Shown here piece by piece: positions 1-9,063 of a DNA stretch of 64,000 bases (position 1 is the first letter of the stretch; every line of letters begins with the position of its first letter). Position numbers and translations under genes: made by a program. Source of the DNA: Alphaproteobacteria bacterium (GTDB lineage Bacteria; Pseudomonadota; Alphaproteobacteria; Rhizobiales; Rhizobiaceae). Below the pieces are notes generated by a model, which was given only the letters and a program-made list of their open reading frames with translations, made no database searches and had not been told where the DNA came from. The stretch lies in assembly GCA_016861165.1 (NCBI GenBank), contig BOKV01000019.1, positions 29,424 to 93,423 on the forward strand, given 5' to 3'.

Positions 1-267
1 GCGCTCGACCAGGCCGGCGCCAACCCCGAAGCGGGTTTCGAACTGACGGTAGAAGTCGAGCGAGGCGCGCGACAGGCGGATGTTCTCCGGTGTCGAGAAC
101 TGCTGGCGGATGCCGGCCGCCGACAGCGCCGTTGCCGCCCGGGCAAACCCGGTGTCGCGTTCGACGACGCCGATGCGGCCGCCAAATCCTTCCTCGGCCA
201 GGAAGCGGGCCGCCATCGCCCCCATGATGGCGCCGCCGACGATGACGATGTCGAAGCTTTCGGACAC
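1..267 (-). CDS. FAD-dependent oxidoreductase (DAO family), N-terminal fragment
   Basis: The window opens inside this gene; 89 codons of the N-terminus are present, read from a GTG at 265-267. The protein begins with a Rossmann FAD-binding fold ([17 protein letters not shown], about residues 6-22), then the acidic VVERD expected to bind the adenosine ribose, then [15 protein letters not shown], a segment typical of D-amino-acid-oxidase/sarcosine-oxidase-like flavoenzymes. It is divergent from the CitE-like gene at 331, so the 63 bases between them should hold both promoters. The substrate cannot be told from this fragment. GTG is chosen because it directly precedes the Rossmann strand. Confidence 0.75.
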   Translation of the reverse strand, partial: MSESFDIVIVGGAIMGAMAARFLAEEGFGGRIGVVERDTGFARAATALSAAGIRQQFSTPENIRLSRASLDFYRQFETRFGVGAGLVER

Positions 268-330
268 GCAAGCTCTCTATCCGGTTTGCCGGCCCTTGCA
301 AATCGCCGGCGAACGCGGAAAAACCCGGTC

Positions 331-1200
331 ATGGTCTTCATCGTCCCCGATTGGCGGCCGCGCCGCTCGGTGCTGTTCGTGCCGGCCGCCAACGCCCGCG
401 CCATCGACAAGGTGGCGGCGCTGGCAGCCGACGCGATTATCTTCGACCTGGAGGATTCGGTCGGCCCCGGCGAGCGCGAAGCCGCCCGCGCCAACCTCGC
501 CGGGCGGGTGCGCGGTGGCGGTTTCGGCCGGCGCGAGGTCGTCGTCCGGGTTTCGGCCGCCGACAGCGCCGAATTCGACGGTGATCTTGCCGCCGCGCTC
601 GCCTGCGCGCCCGACGCGGTGCTGCTGCCCAAGATCGACGACGCCGCCACGCTGCGCGCGATCGCCGACCGCCTGGCCGCGGCCGCGGCGCCCGCCCGCC
701 TGTGGGCGATGGTCGAGACGCCGCGCGCGATCCTCGCCATCGCCGCCATCGCCGCCGCCGATCCGCGTCTGGCCTGCCTCGTCGTCGGGCCCAACGATCT
801 CGCCAGGCTGACCGGCGTCGCCATGCGGCCGGGCCGCGCCGCGCTGGTGCCGTGGCTGATGGTCATCGTCGCCGCCGCGCGCGGCTTCGGCCTTGCCGTG
901 CTCGACGGCGTCTACAACAATTTCCGCGACGTCGAGGGCTTCGCCGCCGAATGCGCGCAAGCGGTCGAGCTCGGCTTCGACGGCAAGACGCTGATCCACC
1001 CGGCCCAGATCGAGGCGGCCAATCGCGCCTTCGCGCCGGCGCCGGCCGAACTGGAGCGCGCCCGGCGCATCGTCGCCGCCTATGCCGACCCGGCCAATGC
1101 CGGTCGCGGCGCGCTGGCACTCGACGGCGAGATGGTCGAGCGCCTGCATCTGGAGCAGGCCCGCCAGCTCCTCGCCGCCGAGACCATGCTGAAGTCATGA
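331..1200 (+). CDS. HpcH/HpaI aldolase / citrate lyase beta-like (CitE family) protein
   Basis: A 289-residue TIM-barrel lyase or thioesterase of the CitE family, whose members cleave or hydrolyse acyl-CoA esters such as citryl-, malyl- or beta-methylmalyl-CoA with Mg2+. Visible family features are RRSVLFVPAAN near the start, IIFDLEDSV at about residues 37-45 and MVETPRAIL at about 127 (Mg-binding Glu), GPNDLA at about 153 and GKTLIHPAQI at about 218, which contacts CoA. Its length matches stand-alone CitE-like proteins, not the citrate lyase complex subunit, and no citDF genes are nearby. The ATG at 331 is preferred over an upstream TTG because homology begins there. The exact substrate is unresolved. 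Confidence 0.8.
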   Translation: MVFIVPDWRPRRSVLFVPAANARAIDKVAALAADAIIFDLEDSVGPGEREAARANLAGRVRGGGFGRREVVVRVSAADSAEFDGDLAAALACAPDAVLLPKIDDAATLRAIADRLAAAAAPARLWAMVETPRAILAIAAIAAADPRLACLVVGPNDLARLTGVAMRPGRAALVPWLMVIVAAARGFGLAVLDGVYNNFRDVEGFAAECAQAVELGFDGKTLIHPAQIEAANRAFAPAPAELERARRIVAAYADPANAGRGALALDGEMVERLHLEQARQLLAAETMLKS

Positions 1201-1275
1201 CGGGTCCCAAATGATCATCGCGCGCAGGGCTGTCCGCCGCTCGCCGTCGGGGCTTGCGGTGCCTTTTGCCTGCCT

Positions 1276-1974
1276 TCAGGGGCGCGCCGCGCGCGGGTCG
1301 GCCTCGGCCATGGCCATGGCGAAATCGCCGGTCTGAGGGTCCATCAGCCACAGCTGGCCGGCGGCGATGTCGAACCAGGCGCCATGCAGGCGCAGGCGGG
1401 AGGTCGCGACCAGTTCGCGCACGCAGGGAAAGGTCATCAGGTTGGCGAGCGAGTTGCGGATGGAGGCCTCCTCCAGCGCGCGCTGGCGCGCCGCCGCCGA
1501 ACCCGGCTCCTCGCAGCGGATGTCGGCTGTGGCCGGCTCCAGCAGGCTCATCCACTTGCCGATGAAGTCGCCCGGCGACAGCGGCTCGCCGGCGCCCTCC
1601 TCGCGGCTGGCGCGGAAGGCATGCACGCCGCCGCAGCGGCCGTGGCCCATGACCACGATGTGGCGCACCTTCAGCGCCTGGACGGCGAATTCGAGCGCGG
1701 CCGAGGTGCCGTGATGGACCCCGTCGGGCGCATAGGGCGGCACCAGATTGGCGACGTTGCGCACGACGAAGATCTCGCCCGGCGCCGCGTCGAATACGAC
1801 CTCCGGCGCGGCGCGCGAATCGCAGCAGGCGACGATCATCACCTCCGGCTTCTGGCCGGTGGCGGCGAGCCGCTCGAAACGCTCGCGCTCATGGCGGAGC
1901 CGGCCGTAATAGAAGGCCTTGTAGCCGTCGACGAGACGGCTCGGGAAACCGGGCTCCACCTGCGGTCGGGGCAT
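1276..1974 (-). CDS. Beta-class carbonic anhydrase
   Basis: A 232-residue zinc enzyme interconverting CO2 and bicarbonate in the cytoplasm. The beta-class zinc site is complete: CCDSR at residues 50-54 (Cys51, with the Asp52-Arg54 dyad) and GHGRCGG at 110-116 (His111, Cys114). The VVRNVANLVPP stretch between them is also diagnostic, and length is normal for the family. The ATG at 1974 is chosen; upstream in-frame sequence is arginine-rich and looks noncoding. It stands alone between the CitE-like gene (convergent, 75-base gap) and the DUF429 operon. Such enzymes supply bicarbonate to carboxylases, but the context adds no specific hint here. Confidence 0.93.
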   Translation of the reverse strand: MPRPQVEPGFPSRLVDGYKAFYYGRLRHERERFERLAATGQKPEVMIVACCDSRAAPEVVFDAAPGEIFVVRNVANLVPPYAPDGVHHGTSAALEFAVQALKVRHIVVMGHGRCGGVHAFRASREEGAGEPLSPGDFIGKWMSLLEPATADIRCEEPGSAAARQRALEEASIRNSLANLMTFPCVRELVATSRLRLHGAWFDIAAGQLWLMDPQTGDFAMAMAEADPRAARP

Positions 1975-2077
1975 CGTTCTGTCCTGCGGCGCGCAACACT
2001 CGGCAAGGGGTCGTCTACGACGAAACGGCGGGCCAGGCAACGCCGCCGTCTCCACGAGGGGCCTGCGTGGTGTGGCG

Positions 2078-2794
2078 TCAGGCCCAGATCGCCATGCGGG
2101 CGCCCGCTTCGGTCATGCGCGGCGGATCGGGGAAGGGCCGCGCCAGACCGGCGGCGATGCGGCGGGCGATCATGAAGCAGGCACAGGCGTCGACGAGATC
2201 GTCGATCGCCGCTCCGCGCGGCGGCTCGCGGTCAAGGATCGGCCGGGCAAGGCCGAGCGAGGCGAGCAGGTCCCGGCGCTCGGCGATGCCCCGCGGATTG
2301 ACGCGCCCCTTGATCTTCTTCGGCGTCATCATCGCCCGCCCGCCGTTGAGCCGCCAGAAGGCCAGTTCGGGATGGACCTCGAAGACGCGGGCTTCGAGCG
2401 CGCGAGTCATCAGCGCGTCGATCTCGCGAATCCGGGCAAACAGCGCGAAGCTCTGGCGGGAGACCTTGCGCGGCGGGTCGGAGGTGGCGAGCGCGGCGGC
2501 GCAGGCAGCGCGGTAGTCGGGCGCGTAGACGGCGGCACGGGAAGGAATGGCGAACACGCTGGACTGGCGGTCGCCGAGGTGGCGGCGGGCGGCCTGCTCG
2601 GGGCCGCGGCCGCCGCCACCGATGCGCTCCGGCAGGCCGATCGGCATGTCGACGGCGACCATCGCATTGTCGGGGAGCGCGGCGAGCAGCGCGGCAAACG
2701 CGGGGAAGACGCGCACCTCGCCGGCGCCGGCCGCCTCGCCGACGACCGCGATCCAGCCGGCGCGGCAGCCGTCGACGCCGACGAGCGCGCTCAT
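2078..2794 (-). CDS. DUF429 domain-containing protein
   Basis: A 238-residue DUF429 protein, a family with an RNase H-like fold that has been predicted to be a nuclease but whose role is not established. Recognisable family blocks are VGVDGCRAGWIAV at the N-terminus, VAVDMPIGLPE (the second acidic strand), SSVFAIPSRAAVYA, FEVHPELAFWRLNG, and DDLVDACACFMIARR near the C-terminus; the repeated acidic residues fit a metal-binding active site. The ATG overlaps the stop of the pyridoxal kinase gene in an ATGA (2791-2794), so the two are translationally coupled. Confidence 0.85.
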   Translation of the reverse strand: MSALVGVDGCRAGWIAVVGEAAGAGEVRVFPAFAALLAALPDNAMVAVDMPIGLPERIGGGGRGPEQAARRHLGDRQSSVFAIPSRAAVYAPDYRAACAAALATSDPPRKVSRQSFALFARIREIDALMTRALEARVFEVHPELAFWRLNGGRAMMTPKKIKGRVNPRGIAERRDLLASLGLARPILDREPPRGAAIDDLVDACACFMIARRIAAGLARPFPDPPRMTEAGARMAIWA

Positions 2795-3669
2795 CGCACC
2801 AGGGCTCCCGGCACGACGACACGGCGCAGATGCACGCTCGCCGAAGGCTGGACGATGGCGCCACGGTCGGCGGCCAGCATCAGTTCGCCGCTGCCGCGCC
2901 TGGCGGCGCGGGCAACACATTCGAACACCGAAGCCGACGCCCGCTCGAGTGCCCTCGGCCCTGCCTCGCCGGCGAGCAGGCGGGCGAGCAGCAGGGCGGC
3001 GAACAGGTCACCCGGCCCGTTCGGCGGGCCGTCGAGGCGGGGATGCTCGGCGACGACAGCGCCCTCGGGCTCGATCAGCAGGTTGGCAATGCGGCCGCGC
3101 ATCAGCGCCGGCGCCGAGGTGACGACGAGGCGCGGCGGGCCGACACGCCGGGCAAGCTCGGCCGTCGCCGCGAGGTCGCCTGGCAGGGGGCCGCCGGCGA
3201 GCCAGGCCAGCTCGTGGAGGTTCGGCGTCGCCCAGTCGGCCCCGGCCAGCAGGTGGTCGCGAATCGCCGCGGCCACGTCGGCGCCGACATAGAGGCCGCC
3301 GGCGTCGCCCACGATCGGATCGCACAGGTGGATCAGGCCGGGCCGGCGCCGGCGCAATTCGGCAACAAAGCGGCCGGTCGCCTCGGCCTGGCCGGCCGAG
3401 CCCATGTAGCCGGTCAGCACGGCGCCGACCTCGCCGAGCCACGGGCTGTCGAGCAGGTCGGCGAGAAAGGCGGAAAATTGTTCCGGCTCCGGTTCGATCC
3501 TTGTGGAAGGGCCATGCCCGGGATGGAAGGGCAGCGACACCGTGTTGACCGCCCAGACCGGCAGACCCAGTGTCTGGCAGGCAAAGACGACGGCTCGGTT
3601 GCCGACCGCCCCGCGCGCGACATGGCTCGATATGGAGACGATCGCCGGCAGTGGCCCGCGCGCGGTCAT
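2791..3669 (-). CDS. pdxY: Pyridoxal kinase (PdxY-type)
   Basis: A 292-residue PfkB/ribokinase-fold kinase that phosphorylates pyridoxal (and often pyridoxine) in the PLP salvage pathway. Family signatures: VSISSHVARGAVGNRA at the N-terminus (substrate pocket), VLTGYMGSAGQ, DPIVGDAGGLYV (anion-binding/metal region), TPNLHELAWL and the C-terminal NGPGDLFAALLLARLL, which holds the catalytic Asp; most relatives read GTGDLF here, so the second residue differs conservatively. It is joined by ATGA overlaps both to the upstream small membrane protein (3666-3669) and to the downstream DUF429 gene (2791-2794), forming a three-gene operon read on the minus strand. Confidence 0.88.
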   Translation of the reverse strand: MTARGPLPAIVSISSHVARGAVGNRAVVFACQTLGLPVWAVNTVSLPFHPGHGPSTRIEPEPEQFSAFLADLLDSPWLGEVGAVLTGYMGSAGQAEATGRFVAELRRRRPGLIHLCDPIVGDAGGLYVGADVAAAIRDHLLAGADWATPNLHELAWLAGGPLPGDLAATAELARRVGPPRLVVTSAPALMRGRIANLLIEPEGAVVAEHPRLDGPPNGPGDLFAALLLARLLAGEAGPRALERASASVFECVARAARRGSGELMLAADRGAIVQPSASVHLRRVVVPGALVR

Positions 3670-3917
3670 TTCAGCCCGTAGGTGGCGACGAGATAGATTG
3701 CCAGGCCGATGAAGGCGATGAGCGCGAGGCCGCGACCGATGCGCTTGCCGATGACCTCGATGGCGTCGTCGCCGGCGCTGTCCTCGGCCTTGAAATGGGC
3801 GGCGACCCGCCCGGCGGTGCGGGCGAGGCCCGAGCTGCCGATCGTCTCGGAATCGCGGTCGACACGCTCGAGAATGCGCCGTGCCTCCCTGCGCCTTTCG
3901 CCATCCCTGTCGGTCAT
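3666..3917 (-). CDS. Small hypothetical protein with one C-terminal transmembrane segment
   Basis: An 83-residue protein, first gene of the operon with pyridoxal kinase (ATGA overlap at 3666-3669). The N-terminal two thirds are charged and probably helical (TDRDGERRREARRILERV). The C-terminal GLALIAFIGLAIYLVATYG forms a single membrane span ending in a lysine, so it is likely a tail-anchored inner-membrane protein with its body in the cytoplasm. I do not recognise a named family. The ATG at 3917 is preferred over an upstream in-frame codon because the extra sequence is proline/arginine-rich noncoding-like. Confidence 0.65.
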   Translation of the reverse strand: MTDRDGERRREARRILERVDRDSETIGSSGLARTAGRVAAHFKAEDSAGDDAIEVIGKRIGRGLALIAFIGLAIYLVATYGLK

Positions 3918-4019
3918 CACGCTGCCTCGTCGCGGCCCGGCGCCATTATTGGCACCGACCGGCGGCCCGGACAATGCGCGCGGGCCGGGCGACGCCCGGG
4001 GCCATGCCGTCAAACCTCA

Positions 4020-5927
4020 TCAGGCGACGATGCCGCGCTCGCGCATCGACTGCTGCAGCTCGTCGAGGATCAGCGGATCGTCGATCGTCGCCGGCATCTT
4101 CCAGTCCTCGCCATCGGCGATCTTCTGCATGGTGCCGCGCAGGATTTTGCCGGAGCGCGTCTTCGGCAGGCGCTTGACGGTGATCACCGTCTTCAGCGCC
4201 GCCACCGGTCCGATGCGCTCGCGCACCAGGGCAACGATCTCCTTCTCGATGGCGGCCGGCTCGCGCGCCACGCCGGCCTTGAGGATCACGAAACCGACCG
4301 GGACCTGGCCCTTCAGCCGGTCGGCAATGCCGACCACGGCGCATTCGGCCACGTCGCGGTGGGAGGCAATCACCTCCTCCATGGCACCGGTCGACAGCCG
4401 GTGGCCGGCCACGTTGATGATGTCGTCGGTGCGCGACATGATGTAGAGATAGCCGTCGTCGTCGATGAAGCCGGCATCGGCCGTCTTGTAGTAGCCGGGG
4501 AACTCTTCCAGATAGGCCTGACGGAAGCGCTGGTCGGCGTTCCACAGCGTCGGCAGGCAGCCGGGCGGCAGCGGCAGCTTGACGACAATGTTGCCGAGCC
4601 GGTTGGCCGCCAGCCGGTTGCTCGCGTCATCGACCACCTGCACGTCGTAGCCGGGCATTGGCACTGTCGGCGAACCGTATTTGACCGGCAGCTGGCCAAG
4701 CCCGACCGGGTTGGCGGCGATCGCCCAGCCGGTCTCGGTCTGCCACCAGTGATCGATGACCGGTACCGAAAGCTGGCGCTCGGCCCACTGGACGGTATCC
4801 GGATCGGCGCGCTCGCCGGCGAGGAACAGGGTGCGGAAACCGGACAGGTCGTAGCCGGCGATCAGCCTGCCGTCCGGGTCCTCCTTCTTGATGGCGCGAA
4901 AGGCGGTCGGCGCGGTGAAGAGGGCGGCGACGTCGTGCTCGGCGACGACGCGCCAGAATGCGCCGGCATCGGGCGTGCCGACCGGCTTGCCCTCGTACAG
5001 CACCGTCGTGCAGCCGGCGAGCAGCGGTGCGTAGACGATGTAGGAGTGGCCGACCACCCAGCCGACATCGGAAGCGGCCCAGAACACCTCGCCCGGCTCC
5101 ATGCCGTAAACCGCCTTCATCGACCACCTGAGCGCAACCATGTGGCCGCCATTGTCGCGCACGACCCCCTTGGGCTGGCCGGTCGTCCCGGAAGTGTAGA
5201 GGATGTAGAGCGGATCGGTCGCCGCCACCGGCTCGCACGGCACGCGGGCGCCGTTGGCCAGCGCCTCGCCGACCAGCTGGGCGTAGTCGTGATCGCGTCC
5301 GGCGACGAGGTCGCAGCGCTGCTGTTCGCGCTGGAGGATGATGGTCGCTTCTGGTTTGTGCGACGACAGCTCGATGGCCCGGTCGAGCAGCGGCTTGTAG
5401 GCGACGACGCGGCCCGGCTCGAGCCCGCACGAGGCCGAGATGACCAGCTTCGGCGCGGCGTCCTCGATGCGGGTCGCCAGTTCGGCCGCGGCAAAGCCGC
5501 CGAACACCACCGAATGGATGGCGCCGATGCGCGCGCAGGCGAGCATGGCCACGGCCGCCTGCGGCACCATCGGCATGTAGACGATGACGCGGTCGCCCCT
5601 GGCGACACCCATCCGGCGCATCACATGGGCGAGCGCGTTGACCTCGGCCAGCAGCTCCTGGAAGCTGATGGTGCGCTTGGTGCCGGTTACCGGGCTGTCA
5701 TAGATGATCGCCGCCTGGCCGGTGCGGCCGCGCTCGACGTGGCGGTCGACGCAATTGTAGCAGGTGTTGCAGGTGGCGCCGACGAACCAGCGGCCATAGA
5801 CGCCGGCCGCAGGGTCGAAGACCCTGGCGGCGGGCTCGATCCAGTCGATCTCGGCCGCGGCCGCAGCCCAGAACGCCTCCGGATCCTTCCGCCATTTCGC
5901 GTAGGTGTCGGCGTAGGTCGATGGCAT
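4020..5927 (-). CDS. prpE: Propionyl-CoA synthetase (acyl-CoA synthetase, PrpE-type)
   Basis: A 635-residue AMP-forming acyl-CoA synthetase (ANL superfamily) that activates propionate, and more weakly acetate, to the CoA thioester. Motifs in order: [19 protein letters not shown] core, the P-loop LYTSGTTGQPKGVVRDNGG, VIDHWWQTETGW (acyl pocket), YYKTADAGFIDDDGYLYI with the ADP/AMP-ribose Asp, GHRLSTGAMEE, and the catalytic, acetylation-prone lysine in [11 protein letters not shown] near the C-terminus. QTETGW with CNTCYNCVDRHV near the N-terminus fits PrpE better than Acs. A strong GGAGG lies 8 bases before the ATG at 5927. A true Acs is encoded at 35252-37204, supporting a distinct substrate here. 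Confidence 0.87.
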   Translation of the reverse strand: MPSTYADTYAKWRKDPEAFWAAAAAEIDWIEPAARVFDPAAGVYGRWFVGATCNTCYNCVDRHVERGRTGQAAIIYDSPVTGTKRTISFQELLAEVNALAHVMRRMGVARGDRVIVYMPMVPQAAVAMLACARIGAIHSVVFGGFAAAELATRIEDAAPKLVISASCGLEPGRVVAYKPLLDRAIELSSHKPEATIILQREQQRCDLVAGRDHDYAQLVGEALANGARVPCEPVAATDPLYILYTSGTTGQPKGVVRDNGGHMVALRWSMKAVYGMEPGEVFWAASDVGWVVGHSYIVYAPLLAGCTTVLYEGKPVGTPDAGAFWRVVAEHDVAALFTAPTAFRAIKKEDPDGRLIAGYDLSGFRTLFLAGERADPDTVQWAERQLSVPVIDHWWQTETGWAIAANPVGLGQLPVKYGSPTVPMPGYDVQVVDDASNRLAANRLGNIVVKLPLPPGCLPTLWNADQRFRQAYLEEFPGYYKTADAGFIDDDGYLYIMSRTDDIINVAGHRLSTGAMEEVIASHRDVAECAVVGIADRLKGQVPVGFVILKAGVAREPAAIEKEIVALVRERIGPVAALKTVITVKRLPKTRSGKILRGTMQKIADGEDWKMPATIDDPLILDELQQSMRERGIVA

Positions 5928-6018
5928 TGATGTCCTCCGGCGGTCCTGGCTGGTCTTTTTCGGGGCACCATAGGCAGCCGGTCGGGCCGAGTCCATCGGA
6001 CAAAAGGCGGCAGCGGCG

Positions 6019-6768
6019 CTAGCCTGGCGGGGCGTCGCCCGCCTCCAGCCCGGCGATGTAGCGGGCGAGATTGGCGGCCCACTCGCGATAGCCGTCCTGG
6101 GAGGCGTGGAAACCGTCGGCAGAGAAGTTCCCGGCGAGCGGGCGCCATTCGGGCGCCGGCGCCAGCGCGCCGCGCTCCTGGCAGAGGACGCGGCCGACAT
6201 GATCGATCAGTCGCGAGCGGACGCCGAGGATGCGATTCAGCGGGAACGGCAGGGCCGGCATGTCCTTCATGTCGAGGACGCCCGACCAGATGATGGTGGC
6301 GGCCGGAAAGCGCGCCTTCAGTGTGTAGAGCAGCGTGCCGAAGTCGCGCTTGAAGCGCCGCCCGGAGTGAAAGTTCTTGGCATCGTTGGTGCCGATGTTG
6401 AGCGCGATGTAGTGAAAATCGCGCGGCTCGATATGCGGGACCACATGGTCGCGGATATGGGCTGCGGTAGCGCTGTTCATGCCGGCGATGCGGGCGGTGA
6501 CCGGCCGGCCGGTGATCGCGTGCAGCATCGCCGGCAGATGCCCGGCGAAACTCTGCTCGATCGCCTCGACGCCGACGCCGGCGGCCGACGAATCGCCGAC
6601 GATGAGCAGGCGCAGCGGCTCGCCGGCGCCGGCGTGGCCGACATGGCCCGGATTGGCCGGCGGCGCCATGCGGCGGGTGCGCCGGCGCACGCCGAGCCCC
6701 TGCCAGACATAGACCGGCAGGGCGATCCAGGTCAGAAGGACGGCGGCGGCGGGCGGGCGCGGGGTCAT
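6019..6768 (-). CDS. SGNH/GDSL-type hydrolase, membrane-anchored
   Basis: A 249-residue esterase-like protein. The N-terminal AAAVLLTWIALPVYVWQGLGV (about residues 7-27) is a signal anchor, placing the domain in the periplasm. SGNH blocks: IVGDSSAAGVG with nucleophile Ser60, Gly/Asn in NIGTNDAKNF (block III), and the catalytic SADGFHAS Asp-x-x-His near the C-terminus. Family members deacylate lipids, thioesters or carbohydrate acetyl groups; the substrate is not evident. It lies downstream of nothing on its strand and is followed, 91 bases on, by prpE, which has its own RBS. Confidence 0.82.
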   Translation of the reverse strand: MTPRPPAAAVLLTWIALPVYVWQGLGVRRRTRRMAPPANPGHVGHAGAGEPLRLLIVGDSSAAGVGVEAIEQSFAGHLPAMLHAITGRPVTARIAGMNSATAAHIRDHVVPHIEPRDFHYIALNIGTNDAKNFHSGRRFKRDFGTLLYTLKARFPAATIIWSGVLDMKDMPALPFPLNRILGVRSRLIDHVGRVLCQERGALAPAPEWRPLAGNFSADGFHASQDGYREWAANLARYIAGLEAGDAPPG

Positions 6769-6956
6769 CGCCGCTCTATAGTATCGCCGGCCCGGCGATT
6801 GGAAGGGGCGACAGGGTTTCGGCGGGTTTCGGCGGCTTCGACTACGGCCGCCGCATCTGTCCGATGACGGCTCGCGCGCCCGCAACGAACCGGAAACGAA
6901 CCGCCAACCGTTTGACGCGCGGCGCGCTTCCTGCCATTCATTCACCGCATTTCGGT

Positions 6957-7020
6957 GACTGAATCAGTCCAGTCGGGACGCGGTCAGCGTTTTGTTAACC
7001 ATAATGGTCCTAAATGGACC
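6957..7020. promoter_or_regulatory. Intergenic inverted repeats between divergent SGNH and M15 genes
   Basis: The 285-base divergent gap 6769-7053 holds no gene. It contains two short perfect inverted repeats, GACTG-AAT-CAGTC (6957-6969) and GGTCC-TAAAT-GGACC (7006-7020), flanking an AT-richer TTTTGTTAACCATAATGG. The second lies 33 bases ahead of the M15-peptidase start and could be an operator. This is pattern only; no known regulator is implied. Confidence 0.25.
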
Positions 7021-7053
7021 GGGAAACCAATCTATTGGCGGGCGAAATAGATC

Positions 7054-9045
7054 TTGCTGGGTTCCAAGAGTTCGCATGACGCGGTGCCGCGCTGGCGCGT
7101 CCGCGCCGGAGTGCTGACGGCGCTGATCGGCCTGCTGACGCTGGCGGGGGCGCTGCTGCCGCAAGCTGCCCAGGCGCAGACCCGCACGCTGAAGCTTCAC
7201 TTCATCCACACCGGCGAGAAGGCCGAGATCGCCTACAAGAAGGACGGCCAGTACATTCCGGCCGGCCTTGCCCGCGTCAACCAGTTCCTGCGCGACTGGC
7301 GCCGCAACGAGCCGACCAAGATCGACCCGCAGCTGCTCGACCTCGTCTGGGAGGTCTACCAGCGCTCCGGCTCGCGTGCCCACATCACCGTCATTTCCGC
7401 CTATCGCTCGCCGGCCACCAACTCCATGCTGCGCAAGCGCAGCCGCGGCGTCGCCAAGAACAGCCAGCATACGCTCGGCAGGGCGATGGATTTCTTCCTC
7501 CCCGACGTGCCCCTCTCCAAGCTGCGCTCCATTGGCCTGCAGGTGGGCGCCGGCGGCGTCGGCTACTACCCCTCTTCCGGCTCGCCTTTCGTCCACATGG
7601 ACACCGGCAGCGTCCGCCATTGGCCGCGCATGTCGCGCCAGGAACTGGCCAGTCTGTTCCCCGACGGCAAGACCATGCACATCCCGTCCGACGGCAAGCC
7701 GCTGCCGGGCTACGACACCGCCGTGGCCGCCTACAAGTCGCGCAAGGCGAACGGCAGCGTGGTTGTCGCCAGCGCCGAGACGGTCAAGAAGCCGGGCTTC
7801 TGGCAGCGTCTGATGGCGAGCACCCGCCAGGACCAGGAGGACGACGAGGCGGCCAACGTCACGCCGGCGCCGCGCACGGTGAAGGCCGTGACCCAGCCCG
7901 CCGGCAACCCGGCGCTCGACGATGGCCGGGTGGTTGTCGCCAGGGTGCCGGTGCCCAAGACGGCGCCGGCGAGCGCCGAGACCGAGGCCGGCGAGGGTGT
8001 CGTCATGGAGGTGGCGACGAGCGAGACAACGGCGGAACCCCTGCCGGCCGCCGCCCCGGCCGCCGAACCCGTCGATCCGCTGCTTGCCGATGGCGCCACC
8101 GAGCCGGTGATCAACCTTGCCACGATTCCGGTGCCGACGGCCCGGCCGGACTATCGGTCCGACACGCTGATCGCCGACCTGCGCGAGCGGCTTCGCCCCG
8201 ACGACGGCCCCGGCCGGTCCGCCGCCGGACTGTCGGCCGAGGAGATCGAGCAGCTGCGCCGCACCGCCATGCCGAGCGAACCGGAACCGGCGCCGGACGA
8301 GACGACCCGGCTGGCGCTCGTCGACGAGGAGCCGACGCCGGCAGCGCCGGCGTCGCAACCGGCCACCGCGACGCTGGCCGCCCTGTCTCCGGACCTTCCC
8401 TCGGTGCCACGGCCGCAGCCGCGCATGAGCGTCGCCGATCGGCCGCCAGTGATGACCGTCGCCAGCATCACGCCGATGCCGCCGCCCCGCCCAGCGCCGC
8501 AGGCGGCGCCGGAGCCGGACCAGCTGCAATCCGTCGCCGCGCCGCAACCGGCATTGCCGCAGGCGGCTCCCCGCACGCTCGAACTGGCGCTGGCCGCCAC
8601 CGGCGAGGACGGCAATTCCGCGCGGGAGGCGATCCGCGCGATGATCGAGGCCAACGACCGCTTGCGGGCGGCTAGGGCCGAGCCCCGGCGCCAGCCGGCA
8701 GCGACGCTCGCCAGCGTCGAGCCCGAGGTGGCAACGCGCTCGCTGGCCGGGCGGCCGGCTTCGCGCCGCGGCGCGCCCGCACCGGCCGCCGTGCCCGTCG
8801 TCGCCGACGATGGCGGCGGCTGGACCATCTGGGAGGCGATCGGCGCGCGGCGCATCGCCGACACGCGCCCGCTGCATCGCATCGCCGAAATCCGTGCACC
8901 GGCCTACGGCATGAACGCCTTGCGCCGGGCGCCCGACAGCGTGCCGCTGGCGGGCTTCGTGCAGACGGCGACATTGCACCAGACCGGCACGTTCTCCGGC
9001 AGCAGCTTCATCTCGGCCGGTTTCGCCAGCTTCGATACCGACTGA
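7054..9045 (+). CDS. Secreted DUF882/M15-type peptidase with long Pro/Ala-rich tail
   Basis: A 663-residue exported zinc peptidase of the DUF882 (YcbK-like, M15 superfamily) group, acting on peptidoglycan crosslinks or stem peptides. It has a signal peptide (hydrophobic GVLTALIGLLTLAGALL ending QAAQAQ, about residues 19-42). The peptidase domain spans about 43-200, with SAYRSPATN, zinc ligands His139 and Asp146 in QHTLGRAMD and His181 in VHMDTG. After about residue 200 the chain is low-complexity, rich in Ala, Pro, Glu and Thr, probably a disordered spacer. The start is a TTG at 7054; a GTG at 7084 is an equally possible start, and neither has a strong RBS. Confidence 0.8.
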   Translation: MLGSKSSHDAVPRWRVRAGVLTALIGLLTLAGALLPQAAQAQTRTLKLHFIHTGEKAEIAYKKDGQYIPAGLARVNQFLRDWRRNEPTKIDPQLLDLVWEVYQRSGSRAHITVISAYRSPATNSMLRKRSRGVAKNSQHTLGRAMDFFLPDVPLSKLRSIGLQVGAGGVGYYPSSGSPFVHMDTGSVRHWPRMSRQELASLFPDGKTMHIPSDGKPLPGYDTAVAAYKSRKANGSVVVASAETVKKPGFWQRLMASTRQDQEDDEAANVTPAPRTVKAVTQPAGNPALDDGRVVVARVPVPKTAPASAETEAGEGVVMEVATSETTAEPLPAAAPAAEPVDPLLADGATEPVINLATIPVPTARPDYRSDTLIADLRERLRPDDGPGRSAAGLSAEEIEQLRRTAMPSEPEPAPDETTRLALVDEEPTPAAPASQPATATLAALSPDLPSVPRPQPRMSVADRPPVMTVASITPMPPPRPAPQAAPEPDQLQSVAAPQPALPQAAPRTLELALAATGEDGNSAREAIRAMIEANDRLRAARAEPRRQPAATLASVEPEVATRSLAGRPASRRGAPAPAAVPVVADDGGGWTIWEAIGARRIADTRPLHRIAEIRAPAYGMNALRRAPDSVPLAGFVQTATLHQTGTFSGSSFISAGFASFDTD

Positions 9046-9063
9046 CCCGGCCGCGCGGGCGGC

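Noticed and set aside
1229..1260. A fifth copy of the 38-bp repeat after the CitE-like gene
   Set aside because: It shares TGTCCGCCGCTCG and a GTCGGGGC end, but the match is too degenerate to separate from background GC-rich sequence.
6891..6915. An EcfG-type (GGAAC-N-CGTT) stress promoter before the SGNH/M15 divergent region
   Set aside because: The -35 reads GGAAAC and the spacing does not fit the consensus on the strand of either gene.
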